Assembly (NCBI GenBank): GCA_049999725.1
Contig: JBNGIS010034428.1
Location: 37,584 to 88,297, forward strand
Direction of reading: 5' to 3'
Length of the DNA stretch: 50,714 nt
DNA from: Haplomitrium mnioides
Taxonomy: Eukaryota; Marchantiophyta; Haplomitriopsida; Calobryales
The notes under the pieces are model-generated. The model made no database searches. It was not told the DNA's origin and saw only the letters and a program-made list of their open reading frames with translations. Positions 12,470 through 22,348 of the stretch are shown piece after piece. The position numbers and the translations under genes are program-made. Position 1 is the stretch's first letter. Each line of letters starts with the position of its first letter.

Positions 12470-12647
12470 TGTTAGAATTCCTATTATTATTAGTTAACTA
12501 GCTATTTAATACTATTCTTTATTTAGTATTAGAATATTATATGTAGTTCTATATAAGAACATTCTGTTAAGTTTGTTATAAGAACATTGGNNNNNNNNNN
12601 TGTCTCTTGTTTCATGGAGAGAGTGAGGTGATTATATAGATCTTACA
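12470..12647 (+). repeat. 5' LTR of inner copia, with 10-N gap
   Basis: It starts TGTTAGAATTCC and ends GATCTTACA. Ten N at 12591-12600 stand where the 3' LTR has 182 bp (16286-16467), so the true LTR is about 350 bp and the gap length is a placeholder. Confidence 0.93.
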
Positions 12648-12659
12648 TGGTATCAGAGC
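12648..12659 (+). promoter_or_regulatory. Primer-binding site of inner copia
   Basis: TGGTATCAGAGC directly follows the LTR end ACA. This is the standard initiator-tRNA-Met complementary site. Confidence 0.95.
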
Positions 12660-12660
12660 T

Positions 12661-15600
12661 ATTCAGCCAAGACCTATTCAGCCTGCCAATCCTCCAAGGC
12701 AAGGATCATATAATTCACAGGCTTCAGGACCTCAGAAAAGAGTACAGTGTCATTATTGTCATGAGTTTGGTCATTTGAAGTGGCACTGTCCAAAGAAGAA
12801 ACCAAATTTTCAGGGTGCATCCTCTTCTAGGAAACCTCCACCAAAGAGGGTTCTCATCATGATTTGTTCTCAAAACCAGCATTCTGACAAGGATCCTAAT
12901 TGGTATATTGATAGTGGGGCCACACATCATATGGCCCATGACCAGGATCTATTTCTGAACTACACAGCAGTTTTGAATGACACTGCTTATATGGGTGATA
13001 GTTCAGCACATACAATCAAGGGCAGAGGAGATGTCTTGGTTACTTTACATTCTGGTGAGGAGGTTATCATTCAGGATGTTTATCATGTTCCTGCTCTTTC
13101 CAAAAATCTGTTTTCTTCAAGAGTATATACTTCAAGAGGGGGTTCTTTGTGCATGAAGAACCTTACCTGTACTTTGGCTGATGCTTCTGGCATCCAAGTG
13201 GCAGTCTGCCCCCTGTTGCAGAATTTATATCATTTGGGTTATTCTATGTCTCATCCCCCAGCATCTTTGGCTGTGACTACTAAGGGAGATTCTGCAATTG
13301 GACAATTATGGCATGCCAGACTCAGTCATATCAGTCACCAGCGGTTGATTCAGATCTGGAAGAACAAAATGGTCAAAGGTTTGCCATTAAACAGTCTGCC
13401 CCAACATTCAGCATGCACATCCTGTATCCAAGGGAAGCAATCCAGGAGCTCCTTCCCTCAAGAAGCTGGATTTAGAGCCAACTCTGTTTTACAGTTGGTT
13501 CATTCTGATTTATGTGGACCATTGACTCCTGCAACTTATTCTGGTTTTCGTTATTTTATGACATTGATTGATGACTACAGCAGATTTTCTACAATTTATT
13601 TATTAAAGCACAAATCTGATTGTTTACATCATTTCAAGACTTATAAAGCATCTGCAGAAAACCAGACAGGTCAGAAGATCAGGACCTTTCGTTCTGATGG
13701 AGGAGGTGAATATACCTCCTTGTCCTTTTATGAATTATGCAGGACATTTGGTATCCATAGGCAACTCAGTGTTGCACATACACCTCAGCAAAATGGTGTA
13801 TCAGAAAGAAAGAATAGGACCCTATTGAATTCAGTAAGGGCAATGCTAGTTCATGCCCATTTACCCAAATCTTATTGGGGAGAAGCTGTCATTACTGCAA
13901 ATTATATTCACAATAGGTGTCCTACCAAAGCCTTGAAGTCTGCAGTTACACCTTTTGAATTATGGCATAACAGGAAACCTGATCTCAGCAATCTCAGAGT
14001 TTTTGGGTGTTTAGCTTTTGCTAAAACAAATTCCAGATTACCCTCCAAGCTTGATTCCCTGTCCACTGAATGCATATTCCTAGGCTACAGTGATCATTCT
14101 AAGGCCTATAAGTTGGAAGAGAAATCTACTCACAGGGTTCTCATATCTAGGGATGTTGTTTTTCTTGAATCTGTTTTTCCATTGAAAGCCAATACCCCTG
14201 TACCAGCAATTCCAGAAGAATTGATTTTGCAATCCTTGTTTCCTATCTCACCTGGTTCATTAGTAGGTTCTACTGCAGTGGGAGCACCTGTAGGAGATGT
14301 AGCCCCTGTGCAACCAGTTACACCTCCTGCATCTAATGTTCCTCTTCAAGTTTCAGATCCTGCAGTACAGCTACCATCTTCTATTCCTTCTGTATCCTCT
14401 CAACCAATGCCATCTGAAGATCCACCAGCACCTCAACCTGATGTTTCACCACCAATTGCCTTGAGGAGGAGTTCAAGACAATCAGTTAAGCCTGCAAGGT
14501 TTGCTGATTCAACATTTGCATCTCGCAGCAGGGCTCATAAATATTCTCTGTTTTCAGAAATGTCTACTCCAAAGGAACCACAGACCTACAAGCAAGCATT
14601 AAGTAGCCCTGAAGCTCTTCAATGGCAAATGGCAATGGAGGAGGAGCTTCAGTCCATGAGTGACAATCAAGCCTGGTCACTCACACCCCTGCCACCAGGG
14701 AGGAAGACTGTAAGCTGCAGATGGGTCTTCAGAATTAAGACCAACTCTCAAGGTGATATTGTTCGGTTTAAAGCAAGGTTGGTGGCAAAAGGATTTACTC
14801 AAATCCATGGCTTGGACTATACTGAGACATTCTCACCTGTGATTAGGCTTCAATCTGTAAGAATCCTTCTTGCTCTTGCTGCTCAACATGACCTGGATAT
14901 CCACCAGATGGATGTGAAAACAGCATTTTTAAATGGCCAATTGGATGAGGAAATATACATGGATTTACCTCCAGGTTTGTCTGTGCCAGCACCAGATTTG
15001 GTTTGTAGGCTTCATAAATCAATCTATGGCCTCAAACAGTCATCAAGAACCTGGTACCAGAAGATTGATTCTGTTCTAATTGGTTTGGGATTTCAAAGAA
15101 ATACAGCAGATGTGAATCTTTACATTTTGACCGAGGCTGCTTGCACTTTGTATTTGGCCTTGTATGTGGATGATACTCTACTGTTCACAAATAATCTCAA
15201 TTTGCTGACCTGGGTCAAGGATTGCCTTCATCAGCAATTTCAGATGACTGACCTAGGTGAGGTTCATCATTGTTTGGGTATCCAAGTTACAAGGAATAGA
15301 CAAGAAGGCTGGATTCGAATATCTCAGCCCTTATATCTTCAGCAAAAATTACAAGAATTTCAGTTTACTTCCTGTAAGCCATCTAAGAGTCCAATGGAAC
15401 CTGGACTCAAATTATCTGTACAGGATTCACCTATTTCAGCAGGTGATATCGATTTTATGCAATCAGTCCCTTATACCAGTGCAGTTGGATCATTGATGTG
15501 GGCCATGGTATGTACAAGACCTGATATTTCTTATTCTGTCAGTACAGTGGCCCAATATATGGCTAATCCAGGTCCTTTGCATTGGCAAGCTGTTAAAAGG

Positions 15601-16143
15601 ATTTTTCGGTATCTTAAGGGGACTGTAAATGCATATTTACAGTATTCAACTTCAGCTACTCCACAGTTTTTTGGGTATTCAGATGCAGATTGGGGAGGTG
15701 ACATAGACTCCAGGAGATCTACATCTGGCTATTGCTTTATGTTGTGTGGTAGAGCTGTAAGTTGGACTTCTAAAAAGCAGAAATCTGTAGCTTTGTCCAG
15801 CACTGAGGCAGAGTACATGGCCTTATCTCTTGCATTTACAGAGGCCTTGTGGATCAGGAAATTTTTAAGAGATATTCATCAGTTGGAACCTGTCCCTACA
15901 GTTCTGTACTGTGATAATCAGAGTGCTATTGCTTTGCTAGATACCACTAAATTTCATGACAGAAGTAAGCATATTGACATTAGATATCATTTTGTCAAGG
16001 ATGTGGTTTTGCAGCAACAGGTTACAGTACACTACTGCCCTACTGAAGACATGCTGGCAGATCTCTGCACCAAGGTTTTACTTACTCATAAACATGCCAA
16101 TATGGTTCCAAGACTTGGCATATTTGGAGGAGAAGAAGAGTAG
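12661..16143 (+). CDS. Inner copia gag-end/pol polyprotein
   Basis: One frame is open from the primer-binding site to TAG at 16143, about 1,160 codons. In order: nucleocapsid zinc knuckle CX2CX4HX4C (12748-12789); aspartic protease WYIDSGATHHM (Asp at 12910); pre-integrase LWHARLSHIS (about 13306); integrase with Asp in HSDLCGP (13507), Asp in FRSDGGGEY and Glu in QQNGVSERKNR; reverse transcriptase RFKARLVAKGFTQ (about 14767), KTAFLNG and catalytic YVDD (15163-15174); RNase H with SSTEAEYMALS and YCDNQSAI, ending near HDRSKHIDIRYHF. All copia catalytic motifs look intact. No ATG precedes the knuckle. The first in-frame ATG is 12859, just before the protease, so about 250 residues of gag are absent and normal translation is doubtful. 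Confidence 0.95.
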   Translation: MQPRPIQPANPPRQGSYNSQASGPQKRVQCHYCHEFGHLKWHCPKKKPNFQGASSSRKPPPKRVLIMICSQNQHSDKDPNWYIDSGATHHMAHDQDLFLNYTAVLNDTAYMGDSSAHTIKGRGDVLVTLHSGEEVIIQDVYHVPALSKNLFSSRVYTSRGGSLCMKNLTCTLADASGIQVAVCPLLQNLYHLGYSMSHPPASLAVTTKGDSAIGQLWHARLSHISHQRLIQIWKNKMVKGLPLNSLPQHSACTSCIQGKQSRSSFPQEAGFRANSVLQLVHSDLCGPLTPATYSGFRYFMTLIDDYSRFSTIYLLKHKSDCLHHFKTYKASAENQTGQKIRTFRSDGGGEYTSLSFYELCRTFGIHRQLSVAHTPQQNGVSERKNRTLLNSVRAMLVHAHLPKSYWGEAVITANYIHNRCPTKALKSAVTPFELWHNRKPDLSNLRVFGCLAFAKTNSRLPSKLDSLSTECIFLGYSDHSKAYKLEEKSTHRVLISRDVVFLESVFPLKANTPVPAIPEELILQSLFPISPGSLVGSTAVGAPVGDVAPVQPVTPPASNVPLQVSDPAVQLPSSIPSVSSQPMPSEDPPAPQPDVSPPIALRRSSRQSVKPARFADSTFASRSRAHKYSLFSEMSTPKEPQTYKQALSSPEALQWQMAMEEELQSMSDNQAWSLTPLPPGRKTVSCRWVFRIKTNSQGDIVRFKARLVAKGFTQIHGLDYTETFSPVIRLQSVRILLALAAQHDLDIHQMDVKTAFLNGQLDEEIYMDLPPGLSVPAPDLVCRLHKSIYGLKQSSRTWYQKIDSVLIGLGFQRNTADVNLYILTEAACTLYLALYVDDTLLFTNNLNLLTWVKDCLHQQFQMTDLGEVHHCLGIQVTRNRQEGWIRISQPLYLQQKLQEFQFTSCKPSKSPMEPGLKLSVQDSPISAGDIDFMQSVPYTSAVGSLMWAMVCTRPDISYSVSTVAQYMANPGPLHWQAVKRIFRYLKGTVNAYLQYSTSATPQFFGYSDADWGGDIDSRRSTSGYCFMLCGRAVSWTSKKQKSVALSSTEAEYMALSLAFTEALWIRKFLRDIHQLEPVPTVLYCDNQSAIALLDTTKFHDRSKHIDIRYHFVKDVVLQQQVTVHYCPTEDMLADLCTKVLLTHKHANMVPRLGIFGGEEE

Positions 16144-16153
16144 TAAATACTAG

Positions 16154-16164
16154 TTAAGTGGGAG
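16154..16164 (+). promoter_or_regulatory. Polypurine tract of inner copia
   Basis: TTAAGTGGGAG lies immediately before the 3' LTR, the position of the plus-strand primer. Confidence 0.85.
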
Positions 16165-16514
16165 TGTTAGAATTCCTATTATTATTAGTTAACTAGCTAT
16201 TTAATACTATTCTTTATTTAGTATTAGAACATTATATTTAGTTCTATATAAGAACATTCTGTTAAGTTTGTTATAAGAACATTGGGAGATTTGGAGAGTC
16301 GTGTTGATGGAGAGCGCCCCCGACGATCTGCGTAACTAGCTTGATAGTTCAGTTGGTGTAGATCCCATAGTCGATAGGCTCTCATATATGCTCATTGTGT
16401 TTTATTCTTCTGATATGTGCAATGTAAGTCCATAGCCCGCTCCTGGAGCTATGGGTGTTATGTAAGGTGTCTCTTGTTTCATGGAGAGAGTGAGGTGATT
16501 ATATAGATCTTACA
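16165..16514 (+). repeat. 3' LTR of inner copia (complete, 350 bp)
   Basis: It runs from TGTTAGAATTCC to GATCTTACA. This copy is complete and shows the middle part that is missing from the 5' LTR. No clear TATA box was identified. Confidence 0.95.
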
Positions 16515-17122
16515 GCAATGAGTGCTTAGGATTGTGTGTGCCTATGGAATAGGTGGGCATTTCAACAAATAAACAGAGTAGTGGGTGGTTGGAGGAACAG
16601 CAGTTGGATGTGAGATCAGGAGGGTCGTTCCATAGCTGAGTTCTCAACATCAAGCTCTGGGATATATTGGGTTGGAGTGGCTTGAGTATCTAGTTTGAGG
16701 GAAGTGAGATGTTGTAATGAAGGTAGGCACTGGAGTGTTGGTTTGAGAGTTCCTAGCAAGTTGGGGAACTGGTTGCTTGTGAATTTCTCTGATTCAGCTT
16801 CTGTTTAAAATCAGCATGTACAGCAGCTTTCTTATCTTAGAAGTGTCAGTCATGCAGTTTGAGTAATTCTTGGCTTTTGTTCTGTTATATTATAGTAGTA
16901 GTAGTAGTTTTTGTGTTTGGTTTTGTGGAGAAAGGTTGTCAGTCCTAGAGTGGAGGGAGGTCCATCTCTAAACTGATAGAGTGTAGTTTTAGAACTCTTT
17001 AAAGAACCTGGAAAGTTGGTAAAAGTGAATTAAGAGCAGATTTCTATATAGATCTTGTGTGGTTTGATCTCGGGTTGTTGTTTTTAAGGGTTGGAGTGTT
17101 GCTGCTGGGCTACGACAGCTGC

Positions 17123-19660
17123 CCAAGTTCAAAGTAAAAGGAGTGCAGAAGGTTTATAAAGCATGCCAATTTGGTAAATAAACAAGGCAAGCATTTCCTC
17201 AGAATGCATATGCGGCAAGTAAACCACTTGAAGTGGTATATTCAGATGTGTGAGGTCTAACAAAAACAAGATGTATTGGAGAGTGCACATACTATGTCAC
17301 CTTTATTGATGATTAGTTAAGGAAGATATGAATTTTTTTTCATGAAATAGAAGAGTAAAGTGTTTGATCACTTCAAACATTTTAGAGCTATGGTAGAAAA
17401 GGAGAAAGGATAGCACATTAAGTGTATGAGATCTGATGGAGGAGGAGAATATATCTCTACAAAATTTTGCACGTATCTGTAGAGAGAAGGGATCAAAAGA
17501 CAACAAACGTACAGATATAAACCTCAGTGGAATGGGGTTGTTGAAAGGAAGAATCGGCACATAGTAGAGGTGGGATGAGCATTGATGAATGAGAAGAATA
17601 TGCAATATTATTATTAGGCAAAAGCAATGCCTACTGTAGTTTATATTATGAACCTCACCTTTAGAGCAGCGATTCATGGCATGATGTTAGAAGAAAAATT
17701 TACAAGGAGACATCCAGACATCTCACATTTGAAAGTGTTTGGTTGCATTGCATATGTCCATGTACCAACTAAGACATGTAAAAATTAGATCTAAAAGCTG
17801 AGAAGTGTATCTTTATAGGGTACTCAAATGAGCAGAAGGGGTACAGATGTTATTGTCCTGCTACACGCATGTTGAAGGTGAGTAGAGATGTGGTATTTGA
17901 TGAGTTAAGTACCTGGTATGGCCACAAACTTATTGATGATATAGGTGATGCAAATGGGAAGTAGGTTCTGTCTCAACCAAATCAGCAACGTCAAGTGTTG
18001 AGTGGTCCACAAAGTGAAGGCAGCAACAATAGCAACAACTCTAGTACATGGCAAGGAAGGTTGCACAGAAATTTGGAGTAGTATACTCCAACTTTCTCTC
18101 AACCTAAAATGTCTGTAAGAGAAGGAAGCAATGGTGATTATGGAAATGTGGATGAAGAACTAAGCTTACTCTCAACTTCAACATCAAGTTAGAAATAAGT
18201 GGAGCAGCAAGTGCAAAGCATATCTTTTCACAAAAGCGATATGGTGAAGTACCTTGTAGACAGATTGATACATAAGAGAGAATTTGCATCCCAAAATGCA
18301 TGCATGTTGCAGGTGATCACAAAGAAAGAGCATGTCCTATTTGAGGATGTTGTAGGTGATGACACCCAAGAGTCTACTATGATAGAAGAGATGGAAACTC
18401 TTCTAGAAAATCAGACTTGGGAGGTGGTCAACTTACCTGAAGGGAAGAAAACCATCGGTTGCAAATGGGTTTACAAGCTGAAGAGGAGTGAGGATGGCAA
18501 TATAACTAGGTTCAAGAGAAGGTTAGTGGCCAAGGGATATGCTCAAGCTCATGGGATAGAATATGAGGAGACTTTCAGCCATGTAGCAAGGATGACAATT
18601 ATTTGGGCAACCATTGCTTTGGCTGCAAAAAAAGTGAACTTCACAACAAAAGGATGTGGAAAATGCATTTTTGCATGGGGAGCTTAAAGAGGAGGTGTAC
18701 ATGGTACAGACACATGGTTTTGTTGATATGGAGCATTCAAATCAGTTATGTAAGCTGAATAAGACCCTATATGGGTTGAAGTAAGCACCTCAAGCATGGT
18801 CTAACAAGATTGGTGAATATATTGTTTAGATCGGCTTCAAAGTGTTAGATGTAGACTATTCTCTATATGTAAGGAAAAAAAAGAAAGAGCAGGGTATATG
18901 GATAATACAGAGGCAATATGCCTTGGAAATGTTGACCATATATGGCATGAGAGGTTGCAAACCGATTGCAACTCCCTTAGATCAGAATACCAAGCTGATC
19001 GGTCATGAAGGAGAGTTGATTAAAGATCCAACATGGTTCAAGTAGATGATAGGCAGCTTGATGTACATCACCATCACCAGACCAGATTTGAGCTATGCTG
19101 TAGATAAGGTAAGTTAGTTTATGTAGGTACCGAAGAAGCCACATTTGGATGTAGTACGTCGAATTTTTTGGTATGTAAAATCTACACTTTAGTATGGGAT
19201 GTTTTAAGACAGCAACAGCAAATTTCAGCTTGCCGTGCTCATAGATGCAGATTGGACAGGAAGTGCAAGTCCTAGGAGGTCCACAAGTGGTTTGTTTTTT
19301 CATTTGGTAGTGTTTCGAATAGCCTAGAGCAGCAAGAAGCAACCTACCATTGCACTATCAAGTGCGGAGGCTGAATATAGGGGGGCAGCCATAGCCACTT
19401 GTGAGTTAATGTAGTTGTTAAAGCTTTATAGGATTTGGATGCCAGAATAGAGAAACCAGTAAAGGTTCACTGCGACAACATCAACAACATTCAATTGGCT
19501 AACAATCTGGTTTTTCATTTACGTTCAAAGCACATTGAAGTGCATTATCATTTTGTGAGAGAGAAGGTGTTGACCAGGTTGATTGACTTGCTATATATCA
19601 GCATTGAGGAGCGATTGGCTGATATTTTTACAAAGGCATTGGGAGTTGAGAAGTTGTAGA
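17123..19660 (+). pseudogene. Outer copia integrase-RT-RNase H pseudogene
   Basis: The frame resumes as LPKFKVKGVQKVYKACQFGK, then integrase remnants (TYYVTFID near 17290). Reverse transcriptase is readable in an open stretch at 18199-18687 (CKWVYKLKR; RLVAKGYAQAHGIEY), then shifts by one base near 18640 before [13 protein letters not shown]. The segment that should hold the catalytic YVDD box is deleted: LYVRKKKKEQ (about 18870) joins GIWIIQRQYALEML (about 18896), about 60 residues short of the family pattern. RNase H remains as SSAEAEYRGAAIA (about 19360) and SKHIEVHYHFVREKVL (about 19530). Many TAG and TGA stops interrupt it. Confidence 0.9.
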
Positions 19661-19696
19661 AATTTAAGAAGCAACTTGTATGCATGCATTGAGCTC

Positions 19697-19924
19697 GAGG
19701 GGGAGTATTGAACTATTGAGCTCAAATAGGCTTCTAGGCTAATTTGGCAGCCCTCCTTATTTAGTTTGGGATAGCTAGATATGTAGGTCTGATATGGAGT
19801 TGCACATAAGCACTACTCCCTATTGTATTATTGAGGTCATTCGAGCTCTTATGTGAATACAGAGAATTCTCCACCTTTTGTGTATGTGATTCTTGAGATT
19901 TAGTGTAGTGTGTGAATTTTAACA
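19697..19924 (+). repeat. 3' LTR of outer copia with polypurine tract
   Basis: The tract GAGGGGGAG (19697-19705) precedes the LTR (19706-19924), which starts TATTGAACTATTGAG and ends TTTTAACA. AGCAT, the partner of the target duplication, follows. Confidence 0.92.
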
Positions 19925-20100
19925 AGCATATGAGATTTGTATCCTCTATTGTTCTCTCGTAATGACATAGTTACTTTTGTAGTTTGTAGCTATTTTCCTA
20001 TTTAAGACTCTAAACATGTATGGGATCTATTTCTATTTTGTTCTCTTTTTTTATTAAGAAGCTACTATTGTTCTTTGTAACCTTATGCAAGCAAGAAACT
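19925..20100 (+). repeat. Degenerate tandem array, right half
   Basis: CATATGAGATTTG..CCTCTATTGTTCTCTC..GTAGTTTGTAG..AAGACTCTAAACATGTATGGGATC continues the units seen at 6234-7112. This shows where the array was split by the copia insertion. Confidence 0.75.
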
Positions 20101-20704
20101 TCTCCCAATCTCTTTTCAAATCCTCAATCAAAATACCTCTTTCATAATGTTGTTAATATAAATTGGCTTGCTTTGTGACGAAGTCAAATATAATTGCCAA
20201 TTGTTTTTTCATCATGAGCAACAAATGAAAAAAAGAGAAACAATTGCAAACCATCGAAAAAGTGCTATGCTGATGGTGAAAAACACTTGGGTATTGTGAT
20301 CAATGGTTTGGATCCAAGAAAACAAAGATTCCATATTGATAAAGATTGCTTGGTGGGTGTGCGCGTTGCTGCCGCTTTAATTTTCAATTATAGTCTTTTT
20401 TAAAGGGTCTTTTCAACCCATTACAACTTGAAGAGTTGCTCCAACCTGATGGTTACAATATTCATCAAAATATTAGGTGACTTTCAAGGGCCATAACCTC
20501 CTACTTTGTACTTTTAGCTCAACAATACAACATGAGAGAATAAGAATTTCATGTTGTTTAGATATCTTAGTCTCTTGATTGCCAAGAATGTCTTTTATAA
20601 AATCAAATTAGGCTTCTTTATAGTTAGCCATACCTATTATCAAATTGATTAGATATCCAACAGATTATTGAAATGTGTTAAGGCTTGTATACTAACTAGT
20701 CTTA
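20101..20704. other. Unassigned spacer between copia and Gypsy-A1
   Basis: AT-rich, no gene. A short coding-like patch on + near 20300-20400 reads LGIVINGLDPRKQRFHID, but it has no recognisable family and no supporting context. Confidence 0.4.
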
Positions 20705-20709
20705 GCAAG

Positions 20710-21181
20710 TGTAGTTGTACAGACATGATGTTCTAATATTTATAAGAGAATAAAGAGGAGTAAAGGAAGTGGTAGAGGGTCACTTTTAAGGTTGATATAA
20801 GATTGCTTGCCTTAAAAATTAATTTTGGAGTTTTAAGGTTGAAATTAGAAGCGACTTTTAAGTGATCAATTTAGGGTTGAATTGGAAGTAACTTGTAAGT
20901 GAAGAAAGAGGGATGACACTTTCTTCTCTTGTATAAATAGAAGGGCTTCATAGCCCCACTCCTCAGTCTAAAGTTCCTCTTGAACCACTTGGGTTCTTTG
21001 GTTGCTTGGCTTTTGCTTGCACTTTTGGTCTTAGCTTGGGTCTTGAGTTGCATAACTCTATTAGAGTTATCTTGTGACTTTGCTGGGATTTGCTTGCCTT
21101 ATTGGCATTTGGTTGAAGAACTCTATTAGAGTTCACTATGAGTTCTTACTCATTTGGGTTTGGTCTTTGAGTTCTCTGATA
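20710..21181 (+). repeat. 5' LTR of Gypsy-A1
   Basis: It starts TGTAGTTGTACAGACATGATG and aligns with 25328-25801. It contains a TATA box, TATAAATA (20932-20939), in GTATAAATAGAAGGGCTTCA, and U3 repeats of an AAGTGACTT..AAGTGATCAATTTAGGG module. TTGGTATCA (21182-21190), a decayed primer-binding site, follows. Confidence 0.9.
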
Positions 21182-21221
21182 TTGGTATCACAACTATGGT
21201 TTCTTTTTGGTGGTAGGTTTT

Positions 21222-22050
21222 ATGGAGAATCAAGAGGCAGTGGTTTAAGGAATACAACAACAACTTAAACACCTTTCACGCCTTTTGGAAGCGAGAATGA
21301 AAGAAAGAGCAACTTTTCGAGAAGAAGAGAGTTATAAGCAATTTCCAACGCTAAAAGCATATGATGGGAAGATGGTTTGTGGTGCATCTGAGAGCTTTAT
21401 ATTTGATTATGAGCAATATTTTGAAGCCACAAACATTAGAGAAGATGGTCGACTAGTTCTATTTGCAGCAAATCAATTAGAAGGAGTTGCAAAGACTTGG
21501 TGGAGATATTAAATAAAACAAGCACAATGTGGATTTGTTGCTCCTATTGTTTCTTGGTGTGAATTCAAAGAAGTGGTGATTTCAAGATTTAGGGTTGTAA
21601 ATACTTCAAAGTAGCAAGAGATTGATTGGCCGAATTGAAGCAACTTGGTACAGTGAGAAGCTATGTTACACATTTTCAAGATACAATTATGCAAATTCAT
21701 GATATAAAAGAAGAAGAAGCACTATACAGCTTTGTTGAAACTTCGCACAATAATGGAAGTTACAATGAGAGAGCCTACTCAATTAGGAAAAGCAATGCAT
21801 ATGGCGAAGCAACATGACTCATTACTTACTATAACATAAGTTAGGTCGCATCCTCAACTATTCGAACATCATACTCAAAAATTTGCAAGCTCTAATGGAA
21901 TTAAAATTTTGATAAGAATTTGAGTTACCATATTCCATCTTAATCATGTGATGGAGGAGCACTCTTGTAGAATATTGGTGGATAATGTGAGCTCTCAAAA
22001 TTTTATGTCACTACATTTTTCTATTTTAATCAAAGAAAAAGTTAGGCTAT
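21222..22050 (+). pseudogene. Gypsy-A1 gag/protease pseudogene
   Basis: The ATG at 21222 begins MENQEA and meets TAA three codons later. Gag capsid sequence is readable at 21285-21512 (FIFDYEQYFEATN, LEGVAKTWWRY) and at 21626 (LGTVRSYVTHFQDTIMQI). No zinc knuckle is visible, so part of gag appears lost. The protease follows as LVDNVSSQNFMS near 21980, where the family has DSGAS: Asp is kept but Gly is not. Confidence 0.8.
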
Positions 22051-22348
22051 CGAGAAGAGTGGTGTGACTATGGCGGATAGCCAAAAGCATGACGTGTTTT
22101 ACTCTCAAAAGCCATTCCTTCTAAGGATTGGAAAAGAGTATGTGGAATTTATGCAATTTGTTATTGCACTTGTATAATATGACATCATTTTATAGTTGCT
22201 TTGGCTTGAAGATCAATCTGCTCAATTTAATTGAGCAAAGTAATAGATTCAAGTTAACTTACAAGGTAATAAATTTCTTTTAGGGTGTTCAACACCACTG
22301 GTAAAGAAGTCTAAATTAGTTCAGCATGTTAATTCTCTAGAGCAATAG

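Larger units (their letters stand above)
12470..16514 (+). mobile_element. Inner Ty1-copia element (young, gag-deleted)
   Basis: LTRs at 12470-12647 (interrupted by an assembly gap) and 16165-16514 are flanked by GCAAG (12465-12469) and GCAAT (16515-16519). The comparable LTR parts (168 bp) differ at two positions. Internally there is a perfect primer-binding site, one uninterrupted gag-end/pol frame and a polypurine tract. The gag N-terminus is missing, so the internal region is only 3.5 kb. It is the most recent layer of the nest and may be mobile only if other copies supply gag. Confidence 0.95.
10170..17117. mobile_element. 2.9-kb G-rich non-coding insertion, TSD GCTGC (solo LTR?)
   Basis: The outer copia coding sequence is cut after GCTGC at 10165-10169, and GCTGC recurs at 17118-17122 where it resumes, giving a perfect 5-bp target duplication. 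The insert starts TATGGGAGCACG and ends GGGCTACGACA. Without the nested copia it is about 2.9 kb. The + strand is unusually G-rich and C-poor, with no coding homology, no primer-binding site and no internal LTR pair that I can see. A large solo LTR fits a 5-bp duplication and a CA-3' end, with the 5' TG mutated to TA. An unclassified non-autonomous element is the alternative. Confidence 0.7.
7113..19924 (+). mobile_element. Outer Ty1-copia element (old, interrupted)
   Basis: The element runs from a 220-bp 5' LTR to a 219-bp 3' LTR and is flanked by AGCAC (7108-7112) and AGCAT (19925-19929), a 5-bp target duplication with one C/T difference. Without the material inserted at 10170-17117 it is about 5.9 kb, normal for copia. 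The order leader, gag with zinc knuckle, protease, pre-integrase domain, integrase, reverse transcriptase, RNase H is the copia order. The LTRs differ at roughly 15-20% of positions by eye. Coding regions are full of stops and frameshifts, so it is old and inactive. Confidence 0.93.

Noticed and set aside
20101-20704. Missing Gypsy-B 5' LTR
   Set aside because: No similarity to the 3' LTR and no G-box array or terminal TGTAAC.
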